7,253 nt of DNA from Myxococcales bacterium (GTDB taxonomy: Bacteria > Myxococcota > Polyangia > Polyangiales > Polyangiaceae): positions 1 to 7,253 of the forward strand of contig JAGQIY010001082.1 in NCBI GenBank assembly GCA_020430865.1, read 5' to 3'. Shown here one piece after another: positions 1-6,039 of this stretch. A model generated the notes under the pieces. That model saw only the letters and a list, made by a program, of their open reading frames with translations, had not been told where the DNA came from and did no database searches. Each line of letters begins with the position of its first letter. The first letter of the stretch is position 1. Both the position numbers and the translations under genes were made by a program.

Positions 1-2
1 CC

Positions 3-674
3 ACGGGCGGCAGCGCAGGAGCGATGACCGGAGGCAGCGCCGGCACGACGACCGCTGGCGGATCCGCGGGGATGAATGCCGGCGGTACCGGGGGCAGCGC
101 CACGGGAGGCACCGGCGGCAGCAGCGGTACGCTCGAGGGCCTCTTGATGAGCGAGTACGTCGAAGGCTCGATGGCCAACAAGGCGATCGAGCTATTCAAT
201 GGCACGGGCAGAACGCTGGACCTCAGCGCCTGCGAGCTCGTGTTCTACTTCGCGAGCTCCACGAATCAGGCGCAGGTTCCGCTGACGGGGCCTTCCGGCG
301 GCTTCGAGCCGAACCACACCTGGGTGATCTGCGACGATGGCGGTAGCGAGTCGTTGCTCAACGCCTGCGATCAGAAGTCGGACGTGCAGTTCTTCTTCAA
401 CGGCGACGACGCCATCGAGCTGGTGTGCGGCGGTGTCGTCGTCGACTCGTTCGGCAAGGTGGGGGAAGATCCTGGCGACGGCTGGGGCGATCCCAACGGC
501 ACCACGTACACCCGGGACCACACGCTACGTCGCAAGTGCAGCGTGACCCACGGCGACACCAACAGCGGCGATGACTTCATCCCGAGCGTCGAGTGGGACG
601 GCTTTGGGCTGAATCAGCTCGACGGGCTCAGGAGTCACTGCGGGCACTCCACGCCTACTTCCGCGGGGCAATGA
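3..674 (+). CDS. Lamin-tail-domain (LTD) surface protein, 5' end cut by window edge
   Basis: The reading frame is open from the left edge, so the N-terminus (probably a lipoprotein signal, by analogy with the next gene) lies outside the window. The ATG at 24 is inside the linker and is not a credible start. Visible part, numbered from that ATG: residues 1-36 are a Gly/Thr/Ser/Ala linker; about 39-206 form one LTD-like domain. Family hallmarks are SEYVEGS near the start, NKAIELFNG, FNGDDAIEL, WG followed by a Thr-rich turn, HTLRRK, EWD and a closing GLRSHC. Six cysteines (70, 103, 115, 135, 172, 206) recur at matching places in the neighbouring paralogue. This suggests disulphides and an exported location. 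LTDs are immunoglobulin-like beta sandwiches also found in bacterial secreted proteins. No enzymatic activity is implied. Ends at TGA 672-674; no convincing terminator follows. Confidence 0.82.
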   Translation, partial: TGGSAGAMTGGSAGTTTAGGSAGMNAGGTGGSATGGTGGSSGTLEGLLMSEYVEGSMANKAIELFNGTGRTLDLSACELVFYFASSTNQAQVPLTGPSGGFEPNHTWVICDDGGSESLLNACDQKSDVQFFFNGDDAIELVCGGVVVDSFGKVGEDPGDGWGDPNGTTYTRDHTLRRKCSVTHGDTNSGDDFIPSVEWDGFGLNQLDGLRSHCGHSTPTSAGQ

Positions 675-843
675 AGAACGCAAGCGTGGGCCCGGTTCGC
701 AGGGTCCCGCGCCAGGCTCCGCGTGAGCGATCGACTTGCCCTTCGCCACCAGTTTCAGGCGCGCGTCGTCGCGATCGTGGACGAAGCACGCAGAAAGAGT
801 CGGTGACGCTCAGGTGTCGTGGGCCAATCCGCGGGGTTTTTGC

Positions 844-863
844 ATGTAAGCAAATGTAGGTAA
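844..863. repeat. Imperfect tandem 10-bp direct repeat in an AT-rich leader
   Basis: ATGTAAGCAA and ATGTAGGTAA lie head to tail and agree at 8 of 10 positions. They form a local AT-rich patch in an otherwise GC-rich 247-base gap between the two LTD genes, about 60 bases before the chosen start of the second gene. This is a reasonable place for a promoter or regulator site, but I cannot make a clean -35/-10 pair from it. The rest of the gap (675-921) shows no gene I can support. Confidence 0.25.
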
Positions 864-921
864 CGCCGTGCGAAACCACGCGAATTGCGCTGACGGAACT
901 GGTTCAATAACCTTTGCCCCC

Positions 922-2034
922 ATGTCCTTGAATCGGTTCGCCCGCTCCTACGCGGCGCTTTTGGTTTGCGCACCCCTCTTTGCGGTTGCGTGTAGCAGTG
1001 ACGACGACACCAGCGGCTCCGGCGGGTCTGGCGGCACCGGAGGAAGCTCCGGGGCAGCGGGCAGCGGCGCGACCGGCGGCAACGGTGGGTCCGGCAACAT
1101 CGCGAACAACGGCGGCACCGGCAACACCGGCAACACCGGCGGCGATGGTGGCACCGGCAACACCGGCAATACGGGTGGCACCGGCGCCACGGGTGGTACC
1201 GGCGCGACCGGCGGTTCCGCAGGGTCTGGCGGCACGACCGGCGGCACTGGTGGCACGACCGGCGGCACTGGCGGCACGACCGGTGGCACCGGCGGTACGA
1301 GCGGTGCGAGCACGGGTGGCACCAGCGGTGCGGGCACGGGTGGCACCAGCGGCGCGAGCACGGGCGGCACCAGCGGCGCGAGCACGGGCGGCACCAGCGG
1401 CGCTGGCACGGGCGGCACTAGCGGTGCTGGCACGGGTGGCACCAGCGGTGCGGGCACGGGTGGAACCAGCGGTGCTGGCACGGGTGGCACCAGCGGTGCG
1501 GGCACGGGTGGAACCGGGGGGGGTACCTCGGTGAACCTTTATTTCAGCGAGTACATCGAGGGATCGGGCAACTTCAACAAGGCTCTCCAGATCTACAACG
1601 CGGGCGATCCGATCGACCTGGGGACATGTAGCGTTTTGCTCTACAGGAACGGATCGCTCACGGCGGGGACCCCGATCGTTTTGACGTCTGGCACACTGGC
1701 GACTGGCGCCGTGTGGAAATTGTGCGTGAGCGCGAGCATCAATGGGGGCAATACGACTTGCAACCAGATCGATGGCGGAATCGACTTCAACGGTGACGAC
1801 GCGCTTGAACTCACTTGTGGTGGCGTGACCCAGGACTTCTTTGGCCAATCGAATGGGATGGACGTGGGATCAGGTTGGGGCTCACCCGTGATCACCGTCG
1901 ACAAAACGCTTCGACGCAAGTGTAGCGTGACCACCGGAGACAAGGTTGGCTCCGACGCATTTGACCCTGCAATCGAGTGGGACGTGTTCGACAAGGACAC
2001 TTTCACCGGCTTCGACTCGTACACCTGTCCCTGA
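922..2034 (+). CDS. LTD lipoprotein with long repetitive Gly/Thr/Ser linker
   Basis: A 370-aa predicted lipoprotein. I chose the ATG at 922 over the upstream in-frame GTG at 868 because translation from 922 gives a compact signal peptide: MSLNRFARSY, a hydrophobic core, then AVAC with the lipidated cysteine at residue 24. Starting at 868 adds 18 polar residues in front. No strong Shine-Dalgarno site is visible. Residues 25-205 are a Gly/Thr/Ser/Asn linker with nested tandem repeats (7-aa unit x3, then 8-aa unit x9). Residues 206-370 are an LTD-like domain: FSEYIEGS, NKALQIYN, FNGDDALEL, GSGWG, KTLRRKCSV, EWD. It is clearly paralogous to the preceding gene and has the same six cysteines (236, 268, 280, 299, 334, 369). 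Likely role: an outer-surface protein whose linker holds the beta-sandwich away from the membrane; the ligand is unknown. Ser at +2 after the cysteine does not argue for inner-membrane retention. A hairpin terminator follows the stop. Confidence 0.85.
   Translation: MSLNRFARSYAALLVCAPLFAVACSSDDDTSGSGGSGGTGGSSGAAGSGATGGNGGSGNIANNGGTGNTGNTGGDGGTGNTGNTGGTGATGGTGATGGSAGSGGTTGGTGGTTGGTGGTTGGTGGTSGASTGGTSGAGTGGTSGASTGGTSGASTGGTSGAGTGGTSGAGTGGTSGAGTGGTSGAGTGGTSGAGTGGTGGGTSVNLYFSEYIEGSGNFNKALQIYNAGDPIDLGTCSVLLYRNGSLTAGTPIVLTSGTLATGAVWKLCVSASINGGNTTCNQIDGGIDFNGDDALELTCGGVTQDFFGQSNGMDVGSGWGSPVITVDKTLRRKCSVTTGDKVGSDAFDPAIEWDVFDKDTFTGFDSYTCP
1234..1296 (+). repeat. 21-bp tandem repeat (3 copies) coding TTGGTGG
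   Basis: Three in-frame copies of a 21-bp unit encode Thr-Thr-Gly-Gly-Thr-Gly-Gly (residues 105-125 of the LTD lipoprotein). Copies differ only at third codon positions. It runs straight into the 24-bp array. Looser repeats rich in Gly-Thr-Gly-Asn-Thr lie upstream at about 1108-1205. Confidence 0.8.
1297..1512 (+). repeat. 24-bp tandem repeat (9 copies) coding TSGA[S/G]TGG
   Basis: Nine uninterrupted 24-bp units encode eight-residue repeats Thr-Ser-Gly-Ala-(Ser/Gly)-Thr-Gly-Gly (residues 126-197 of the LTD lipoprotein). Residue 5 is Ser in copies 1, 3 and 4, and Gly in copies 2 and 5-9. Copies 3 and 4 are identical in DNA, as are copies 7 and 9, so part of the array expanded recently. The unit length is a multiple of three, so copy-number change would alter linker length without breaking the frame. 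Confidence 0.93.
1516..1523 (+). repeat. G8 homopolymer at the linker/LTD boundary
   Basis: Eight consecutive G encode Gly-Gly plus the first two bases of the next Gly codon, exactly between the end of the 24-bp array and the start of the LTD. A one-base slip would leave the signal peptide and linker intact but put the LTD out of frame. Whether it varies in nature cannot be told from one sequence. Confidence 0.6.
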
Positions 2035-2056
2035 CCCTGAGGATTGGCTTGCCTGT

Positions 2057-2095
2057 TCGAGCCTCCACCTTCTTGGTCGGGGGCTCGACCCTTTT
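2057..2095 (+). terminator. Hairpin terminator after the LTD lipoprotein gene
   Basis: TCGAGCC at 2057-2063 pairs with GGCTCGA at 2082-2088. Pairing continues inward through a G-U pair, two C-G pairs, a bulged C at 2078 and ACC/GGT, leaving a 5-base loop TTCTT at 2070-2074. That is about 13 pairs with one bulge. The stem is followed by CCCTTTT, a short T tract. It lies 22 bases after the stop at 2034, the right place for rho-independent termination. A second tiny hairpin (CGTCC/GGACG, 2096-2110) follows. I see nothing else up to 2307. Confidence 0.6.
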
Positions 2096-2307
2096 CGTCC
2101 CTTGAGGACGGGTCCAAGGGAGGGAGGAGTATTGGAGCCTCCGAACGCTCATCTCCGCTCGAAACAGAAGGCGGGAAGTTCCGGTGCAACACTCGCTTTA
2201 GCTGGTGACTGACTTCGCGGATGTCGGAGCCCGAGAGACGTGGTGACCGTGCGGCAGCGGCAGATTTCGCTTGCTGCCTCAGGCTGCACACGCGGCAGAC
2301 CCGGACA

Positions 2308-2935
2308 ATGAACGCACATTCTTCCGCGTCCTTGCTCGGCCTGGCGGGTTCCCTTGTCCTCGCCGGTTGTTCGAATCTGTTGGGGCTCAGCGACTTTAAC
2401 CCTGCGGAAATTGCAGGGCACCTCGGGAACGGCGGGTGTCGGTGGCTCGACGGCGGGGACCGGGGCGACGAATGGCTCGGGGAGATGCTTCGACGCTCGA
2501 TAAGGGCATTCCCATGCGGGTCAGCGCGTGTGCGACGCGCAGGGCGTTTGGGACACGTGTGGAGGTGAGCAGCTTCCCGCCGTCGAAGACTGTTCGGACG
2601 CGATGAAGGAGGAGACCGGGTACAGCGGACTCATCGCGCGCTCGATCTGGCGCCAGACTTCAGGCTGACATGGGCCACCGCCGTCGAGCACGTGAAGTCC
2701 GTCACCACGAAGGGTCCGCGCTTGGCGGTGCCGCAGACGGTGTTGGAGTCATGCTGCGGATGACCAGCTTGGGAAGTGCTTGTGGCACCGAGAGTTTCCG
2801 AGAGGCGGCGTTGCTGCCGGTGCTGACGGAGGCGTGCTCGGTGTCGGAGCCACGAGTGCATCGGCGATCGACAGAGGCACCGGAGCCACTACCGCCGGCC
2901 CCAACCACTCCTACGTCGTCAAGCTCGGCAAGTAG
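2308..2935 (+). pseudogene. Decayed Cys-rich/beta-propeller lipoprotein (frameshift, stops, deletions)
   Basis: ATG 2308 opens a clean lipoprotein signal (MNAHSSASLLGLAG ... LAGC, cysteine 21) followed by SNLLGLSDFNPAEI. Near 2405-2416 the sense moves to the +1 frame. That frame then reads a Gly/Thr/Ser linker (GTSGTAGVGGSTAGTG) and SGRCFDAR before a TAA at 2501. Past that stop the same frame gives AGQRVCDAQGVWDTC and GEQLPAVEDC. These match LQSCDSGAWGAC and GEVLPDIEDC of the intact gene at 3238. Further in-frame stops are at 2666 and 2693. The frame is then open to 2933 and ends VAAGADGGVL ... SYVVKLGK-stop, like the intact gene's KLGK-stop. Total span is 628 bp against 1626 bp in the intact relative, so much of the propeller is missing as well. 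Both ends and the landmarks are in order, which argues for decay of a real gene rather than chance. Confidence 0.72.
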
Positions 2936-2975
2936 CCGCGCAGCCGGCGACGAGCTCACGTTGACGGTTTCCAGC

Positions 2976-3056
2976 ATGCTGGAGAACTTGGAAACAGTCG
3001 ATTGGTCGTCATTCGAGGATGCCTACGGTCCAGCGACGCTGACCGGGCCCGCTTGA
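2976..3056 (+). pseudogene. N-terminal stub of a possible HEAT-repeat-type protein
   Basis: ATG 2976 starts a 26-codon frame containing VDWSSFEDAYGPAT and stopping at 3054-3056. From memory, myxobacterial and actinobacterial HEAT-repeat proteins often begin with a 'DW..L..AYGPA.DVP.LLRAL' segment, which this resembles; I could not check this by search. In the neighbouring frame, from about 3017, the reading LRSSDADRARLIGPAL ... GLPTPESALREC could be the frameshifted continuation of the same helical repeat, to about 3110. The rest of 3057-3222 shows no gene I can support. Long antisense frames here are high-GC shadows. Confidence 0.35.
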
Positions 3057-3222
3057 TTGGCCCTGCGCTGAGTCATCACGGCCTCCCGACCCCGGAGTCG
3101 GCGCTTCGTGAGTGCCTGGACGCTCCGAGCGACGCCGAGGGGAGGTCGCGCCTCGACCTCGGTCCGCCGGACCGCGCGGATCTGGGGGAGAGCGGGGCCC
3201 GCTTGCGTTTCGCGCAACGACC

Positions 3223-3228
3223 GGAGAG
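3223..3228 (+). promoter_or_regulatory. Shine-Dalgarno site for the propeller lipoprotein
   Basis: GGAGAG ends 9 bases before ATG 3238. This site, together with the signal peptide that starts exactly there, fixes the start of the 541-aa gene. Confidence 0.5.
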
Positions 3229-3237
3229 ACTGGCTGA

Positions 3238-4863
3238 ATGCGGGTGGGGTGGTCGGGGGTCGCGGCGCTGCTTGGCGTCATGAGCGGGTTGATGTCGGGG
3301 TGTGGGTCCGGCGGCACCAATGGCGGCGCGCCCAGCGGCGGAGCGGCCGGTGGAGGCGCTGCTGCGACCGGAGGCAGTGCTGGAACGAGCTTCGGAGGTC
3401 TCGGCGGGGCAGCTGCGGCTGCGGGCAGCTCCGGCACCGCGGGCAGCTCTGGCGTCGGCGCCTCCGCGGGCAGCGGCGGGTCCAGTGTCGGCGGTGCGGG
3501 GGGTAGCTCGGCCAGCTGCACGAGCGGTACGCAACCATGTTTCTCTGGGGATCCACAGCTGATCGATGTGGGGCTGTGCACCGCAGGCCTCCAGAGCTGT
3601 GACAGCGGCGCCTGGGGCGCCTGCACTGGCGAAGTGCTGCCCGACATCGAAGACTGCGCGTTGCCGACGGACGAGAACTGCGACGGCAAGCAGTGCGAGG
3701 TGTGGCGCACCGAGGGGCTCCAGGCGCGCTTTCTCGCCGCCACGCCCGGCGACGATGTGGTGTTTGGCGGTACGTTCAGCGGCAGCGTTCAGATTGGTTC
3801 GAACGCGTTGCAGGCACACGGTTTCTCCGATGCCTGGATCGGCTCGTTCGAGCTCAACGGCGCACCGAAGTGGGTGTATCAGACGACGGGCGCCGATACC
3901 GAAGACGTGTATGGTCTCGCCGTCGGCTCGAGCGGCGAAGTCTCCGCGACCATCGATCATTTCATGGCGGTCGACTTCGGGGACGGAGTGAAGCCTCCCG
4001 GAAACAGCCTGGTGCACCTCGGGAGCAACGGCGCGTTCAGGTGGAGCTTCGGCTTCGGCACCGCGCGGCTCTCCTGGGTAGCGGTGGATGCGAGCGGGGC
4101 CACCTATGCCGCGGGTTACTTCGACGAGGCAGTGACTCTCGGTGGGCAAACCCTCACCCCCCAGGCAACCGACGCCCTGGTGCTCAAGCTCGATGCCACG
4201 GGCAAGCTGGTGTGGCTGAAGCAGTTCGGAGGCTCGGGAGACGACTACTTCGAAGGCGTCGCGTTGGCCCCGAACGGCGATCTGGTGTTGCTCGGTGGAG
4301 AGACTGGTGGCGTTGACTTTGGAGGCGGTTCCTCGATCAGCTACGGAAACCTGGACAACGTCGTCGTCGCGCTCACGCCGGATGGAGACTACCGGCAGTC
4401 GCTGGTATTCGGCAGCGCTTCGGACGACTACGCCGTGGACCTCGCGAGCGACGCGCAGGGGCGCTTCGCGGTGAGCTTTCTCCTGCCAGCAGACATCCAG
4501 TTCGGCAGCGAGACCTTGCAAGTGCCAAGCCCCGGCGACGGCCAGATCGGTGTCGCTCGCCTGTCCCTCGATGGCAGCGGCTTCAGCGTGGACTGGACGA
4601 GCCTCGTGCCGTTCTTCTCCAAGTCCATCGCGGTGGATCCCAGCGGAAACGTTGTCGTGGCGGGCGGCAAGAGCGACGTCGCCCGCGTGGCGAAGCTGGG
4701 AGCTCAGGGCCAGTCGTTGTGGGAGTTCGCCCCGGACGGCCTCGAGTTCGTCGAAGGCGTGACGTGTGCTTCGACCGGCGAAGTGCTGTTCGGCGCGAAG
4801 TACACCCTCTCCACATCGAGCACGTCGGTCGAGGCGTTCAGCATCGGAAAGCTAGGCAAATAG
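3238..4863 (+). CDS. Cys-rich/beta-propeller lipoprotein
   Basis: A 541-aa predicted lipoprotein, the intact member of a local family. Residues 1-22 are a signal peptide ending LMSGC (lipidated Cys22). Residues 23-93 are a Gly/Ala/Ser linker. Residues 94-153 are a cysteine-rich segment (Cys 94, 101, 114, 121, 129, 140, 148, 153) with WGACTGEVLPDIEDC and DENCDG. This resembles the 'putative metal-binding' segment common in myxobacterial surface proteins; metal binding here is untested. Residues about 155-541 are repeated blades of the SBBP/beta-propeller type: repeated W or V-A-V-D-x-S/G-G segments (VAVDASGATYAAG, VALAPNGDLVLLGG, IAVDPSGNVVVAGG), LVLKLDATGKLVWLKQFG, and the closing SIGKLGK. 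Likely role: a surface-displayed binding scaffold; the ligand is unknown. A GGAGAG site precedes the ATG. The gene is flanked by a decayed paralogue upstream and a tail fragment of another downstream. The long frames on the opposite strand are shadows. Confidence 0.85.
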   Translation: MRVGWSGVAALLGVMSGLMSGCGSGGTNGGAPSGGAAGGGAAATGGSAGTSFGGLGGAAAAAGSSGTAGSSGVGASAGSGGSSVGGAGGSSASCTSGTQPCFSGDPQLIDVGLCTAGLQSCDSGAWGACTGEVLPDIEDCALPTDENCDGKQCEVWRTEGLQARFLAATPGDDVVFGGTFSGSVQIGSNALQAHGFSDAWIGSFELNGAPKWVYQTTGADTEDVYGLAVGSSGEVSATIDHFMAVDFGDGVKPPGNSLVHLGSNGAFRWSFGFGTARLSWVAVDASGATYAAGYFDEAVTLGGQTLTPQATDALVLKLDATGKLVWLKQFGGSGDDYFEGVALAPNGDLVLLGGETGGVDFGGGSSISYGNLDNVVVALTPDGDYRQSLVFGSASDDYAVDLASDAQGRFAVSFLLPADIQFGSETLQVPSPGDGQIGVARLSLDGSGFSVDWTSLVPFFSKSIAVDPSGNVVVAGGKSDVARVAKLGAQGQSLWEFAPDGLEFVEGVTCASTGEVLFGAKYTLSTSSTSVEAFSIGKLGK

Positions 4864-4864
4864 A

Positions 4865-4884
4865 CGCTGCGCCGCGCCGCAGCG
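4865..4884 (+). other. GC hairpin right after the stop codon
   Basis: CGCTGCG (4865-4871) and CGCAGCG (4878-4884) form a perfect 7-bp stem with a 6-base loop, one base after the TAG of the propeller lipoprotein. No T tract follows, so it is not a canonical intrinsic terminator. It may protect the mRNA 3' end or assist termination. Confidence 0.35.
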
Positions 4885-4994
4885 GCGAGGAGGTCATTCC
4901 AAAGCTACACCGACGTGGTGACGCATCCACCGGACTCTGACCGGTAAACCGCTTGCAACTTGCAATCGGTGGCTCTGGCGGGTAAGCCTGCTGC

Positions 4995-5687
4995 ATGGCG
5001 ACGTTTGCGTTGGTTCCGGGAGGGGGTGGTGATCCCTGGGAATGGCACCGGTTGGTGCCCGAGTTACAACGGCGCGGACACACCGCCATTGCCGTGAGGC
5101 TTCCGAGTGACGACGACAGCGCGGGGTGGCCCGAATACGCCGCTGCAGTGGTCAGTGCGGTGGGCGGCTGCTCCGACTTGGTCGTGGTCGCCGCGTCGAT
5201 GGGGGCCTTCACGGCGCCGCTGGTCTGCGAACGCCGCTCCGTGGACTTACTCGTGTTGCTCAACGCGATGATCCCGCGCCACGGTGAGAGCTTCGGCGAG
5301 TGGTGGTCCGCCACGGGCAGCCGTGATGCTCGCCGGCGCTATCACGCCTCGCTCGGGCTCCCAGCGGCTGCGGCGGAGGACGACGCCGTCATGTACTATC
5401 ATGACTTCTCGCAGCATCTCCTCGAGGAAGCATTGTCTCGCCCGCAACCGACGCAATCCTCCACGCCCCTCGGTGAGCCCTGGCCCCTCCAGGCGTGGCC
5501 GGATGTGCCCACCCGAGTGCTCGCCGGCCGCCACGATCGGCTCTTCCCGCTGGCGTTCCAGCGCAGATTGGCCCGTGAGCGGCTCGGTCTCGAAGTGGAC
5601 GAGATCGATGGCGGGCACGCGCTGGCGCTGAGCCATGCCGGCGCGCTGGCCGAGCGACTCGACGGTTACGTTCGGGGGCTCAGCTAG
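4995..5687 (+). CDS. Alpha/beta hydrolase
   Basis: A 230-aa cytoplasmic protein with no signal peptide or membrane segment, about the usual size for a stand-alone alpha/beta hydrolase. Landmarks in order: an N-terminal strand and oxyanion loop FALVPGGGGDPWEWHRLVPEL (residues 4-23, family position of the HG motif); nucleophile elbow VVAASMGAF with Ser68; acid Asp181 in LAGRHDRLFP; catalytic His208 in DGGHALALSH. The elbow reads A-x-S-x-G instead of the textbook G-x-S-x-G, a tolerated substitution in this fold. Substrate cannot be deduced; esterase-like or related hydrolysis is the family expectation. The start is well bounded: an in-frame TAA lies at 4983-4985 and ATG 4995 is the first start after it. 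No clear Shine-Dalgarno is present, so the mRNA may be leaderless or weakly translated. Its stop sits about a dozen bases before recognisable propeller-family remnant sequence. Confidence 0.88.
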   Translation: MATFALVPGGGGDPWEWHRLVPELQRRGHTAIAVRLPSDDDSAGWPEYAAAVVSAVGGCSDLVVVAASMGAFTAPLVCERRSVDLLVLLNAMIPRHGESFGEWWSATGSRDARRRYHASLGLPAAAAEDDAVMYYHDFSQHLLEEALSRPQPTQSSTPLGEPWPLQAWPDVPTRVLAGRHDRLFPLAFQRRLARERLGLEVDEIDGGHALALSHAGALAERLDGYVRGLS

Positions 5688-5699
5688 GTGACGACGTCG

Positions 5700-5977
5700 G
5701 ATGGAGAGACGATGACTGCCTGGTGCTCACGAAGCTCGAGCCCTACCAGAAAGCCGTGCGATCTGGTCTCGCCAGCGCTTCTAGACCGTGGAAGCCCGAG
5801 TCGATCGAGCTGGGAGATCAGGGGCAGACCCTGTGGAGCTACGACCCCGTCGGCTTGGAGCACATCGAGGGCGCAGCGTGCGCGTCGACGGGAGAGTTGT
5901 TCTTCGGCGCGAGCTACAGCCTCTCGACTCCCAGCACCTCCGTCGAGGCGTTTGCCTTTGGAAAACTCGGCAAATAG
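5700..5977 (+). pseudogene. C-terminal remnant of a third propeller-lipoprotein paralogue
   Basis: The frame ending at TAG 5975-5977 reads LGDQGQTLW, GLEHIEG, CASTGE, LSTPSTSVEAF and GKLGK. These align without gaps to the last 56 residues of the intact gene at 3238-4863; by eye 38 of 56 residues are identical. Just upstream, CLVLTKLE resembles that protein's ALVLKLDATGK blade, which lies far from the tail in the intact gene, so an internal deletion is implied. The frame has a GTG at 5723 giving 84 aa, but there is no signal peptide, linker or Cys-rich region and no ribosome site. I therefore call it a fragment rather than a small gene. The divergence shows it is not a very recent copy. Confidence 0.75.
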
Positions 5978-5985
5978 CAGCGCTT

Positions 5986-6001
5986 GCAGCCGATAGGCTG
6001 C
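5986..6001 (+). other. Hairpin behind the propeller remnant
   Basis: GCAGCC, loop GATA, GGCTGC form a perfect 6-bp stem 8 bases after the remnant's stop. No T tract follows. It may be a leftover 3' hairpin of the lost gene, like the one after the intact paralogue, and it also lies just upstream of the Uma2 gene. Confidence 0.35.
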
Positions 6002-6039
6002 TCGTGGTGCATTCTGCGTTCCAGGCTAAACTACCGAGC

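Noticed and set aside
24..674. ATG at 24 as the true start of the first LTD protein
   Set aside because: The frame is open to the left edge and already codes the same Gly/Ser/Thr linker before this ATG; starting there would leave no signal peptide.
1103..1512. Repeat array as a CRISPR or origin iteron array
   Set aside because: Units are directly adjacent with no unique spacers, are in frame with codon-third-position variation, and encode a smooth Gly/Thr/Ser linker.
948..1848. Long minus-strand open frames rich in Pro-Pro-Val-Pro-Ala or Ala/Arg repeats
   Set aside because: They are mirror images of the Gly/Thr repeat region of the plus-strand lipoprotein; GC-rich repeats keep all frames open. 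No signal, domain or ribosome site supports them.
2221..2568. A 115-codon frame as an intact gene
   Set aside because: Only its middle (from ATG 2308 to about 2413) is lipoprotein-like. Beyond that the meaningful sequence is in another frame, so it is part of the pseudogene.
3009..4521. Large minus-strand frames of 244 and 481 codons opposite the propeller lipoprotein
   Set aside because: The plus strand has a signal peptide, an ordered Cys-rich segment and recognisable propeller blades; the antisense products are Arg/Ala/Pro-rich with no recognisable domain.
4953..4988. TTGCAA with 17-base spacing to TAAGCC as a promoter for the hydrolase
   Set aside because: The -10 match is poor and would overlap the start region. 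TTGCAA occurs twice side by side, so one good -35-like match means little.
5788..6039. Extended N-terminus for the first Uma2 gene
   Set aside because: This stretch is the out-of-frame shadow of the propeller remnant and is Arg-rich. Uma2 proteins normally begin close to the 'YQDL..L' segment.
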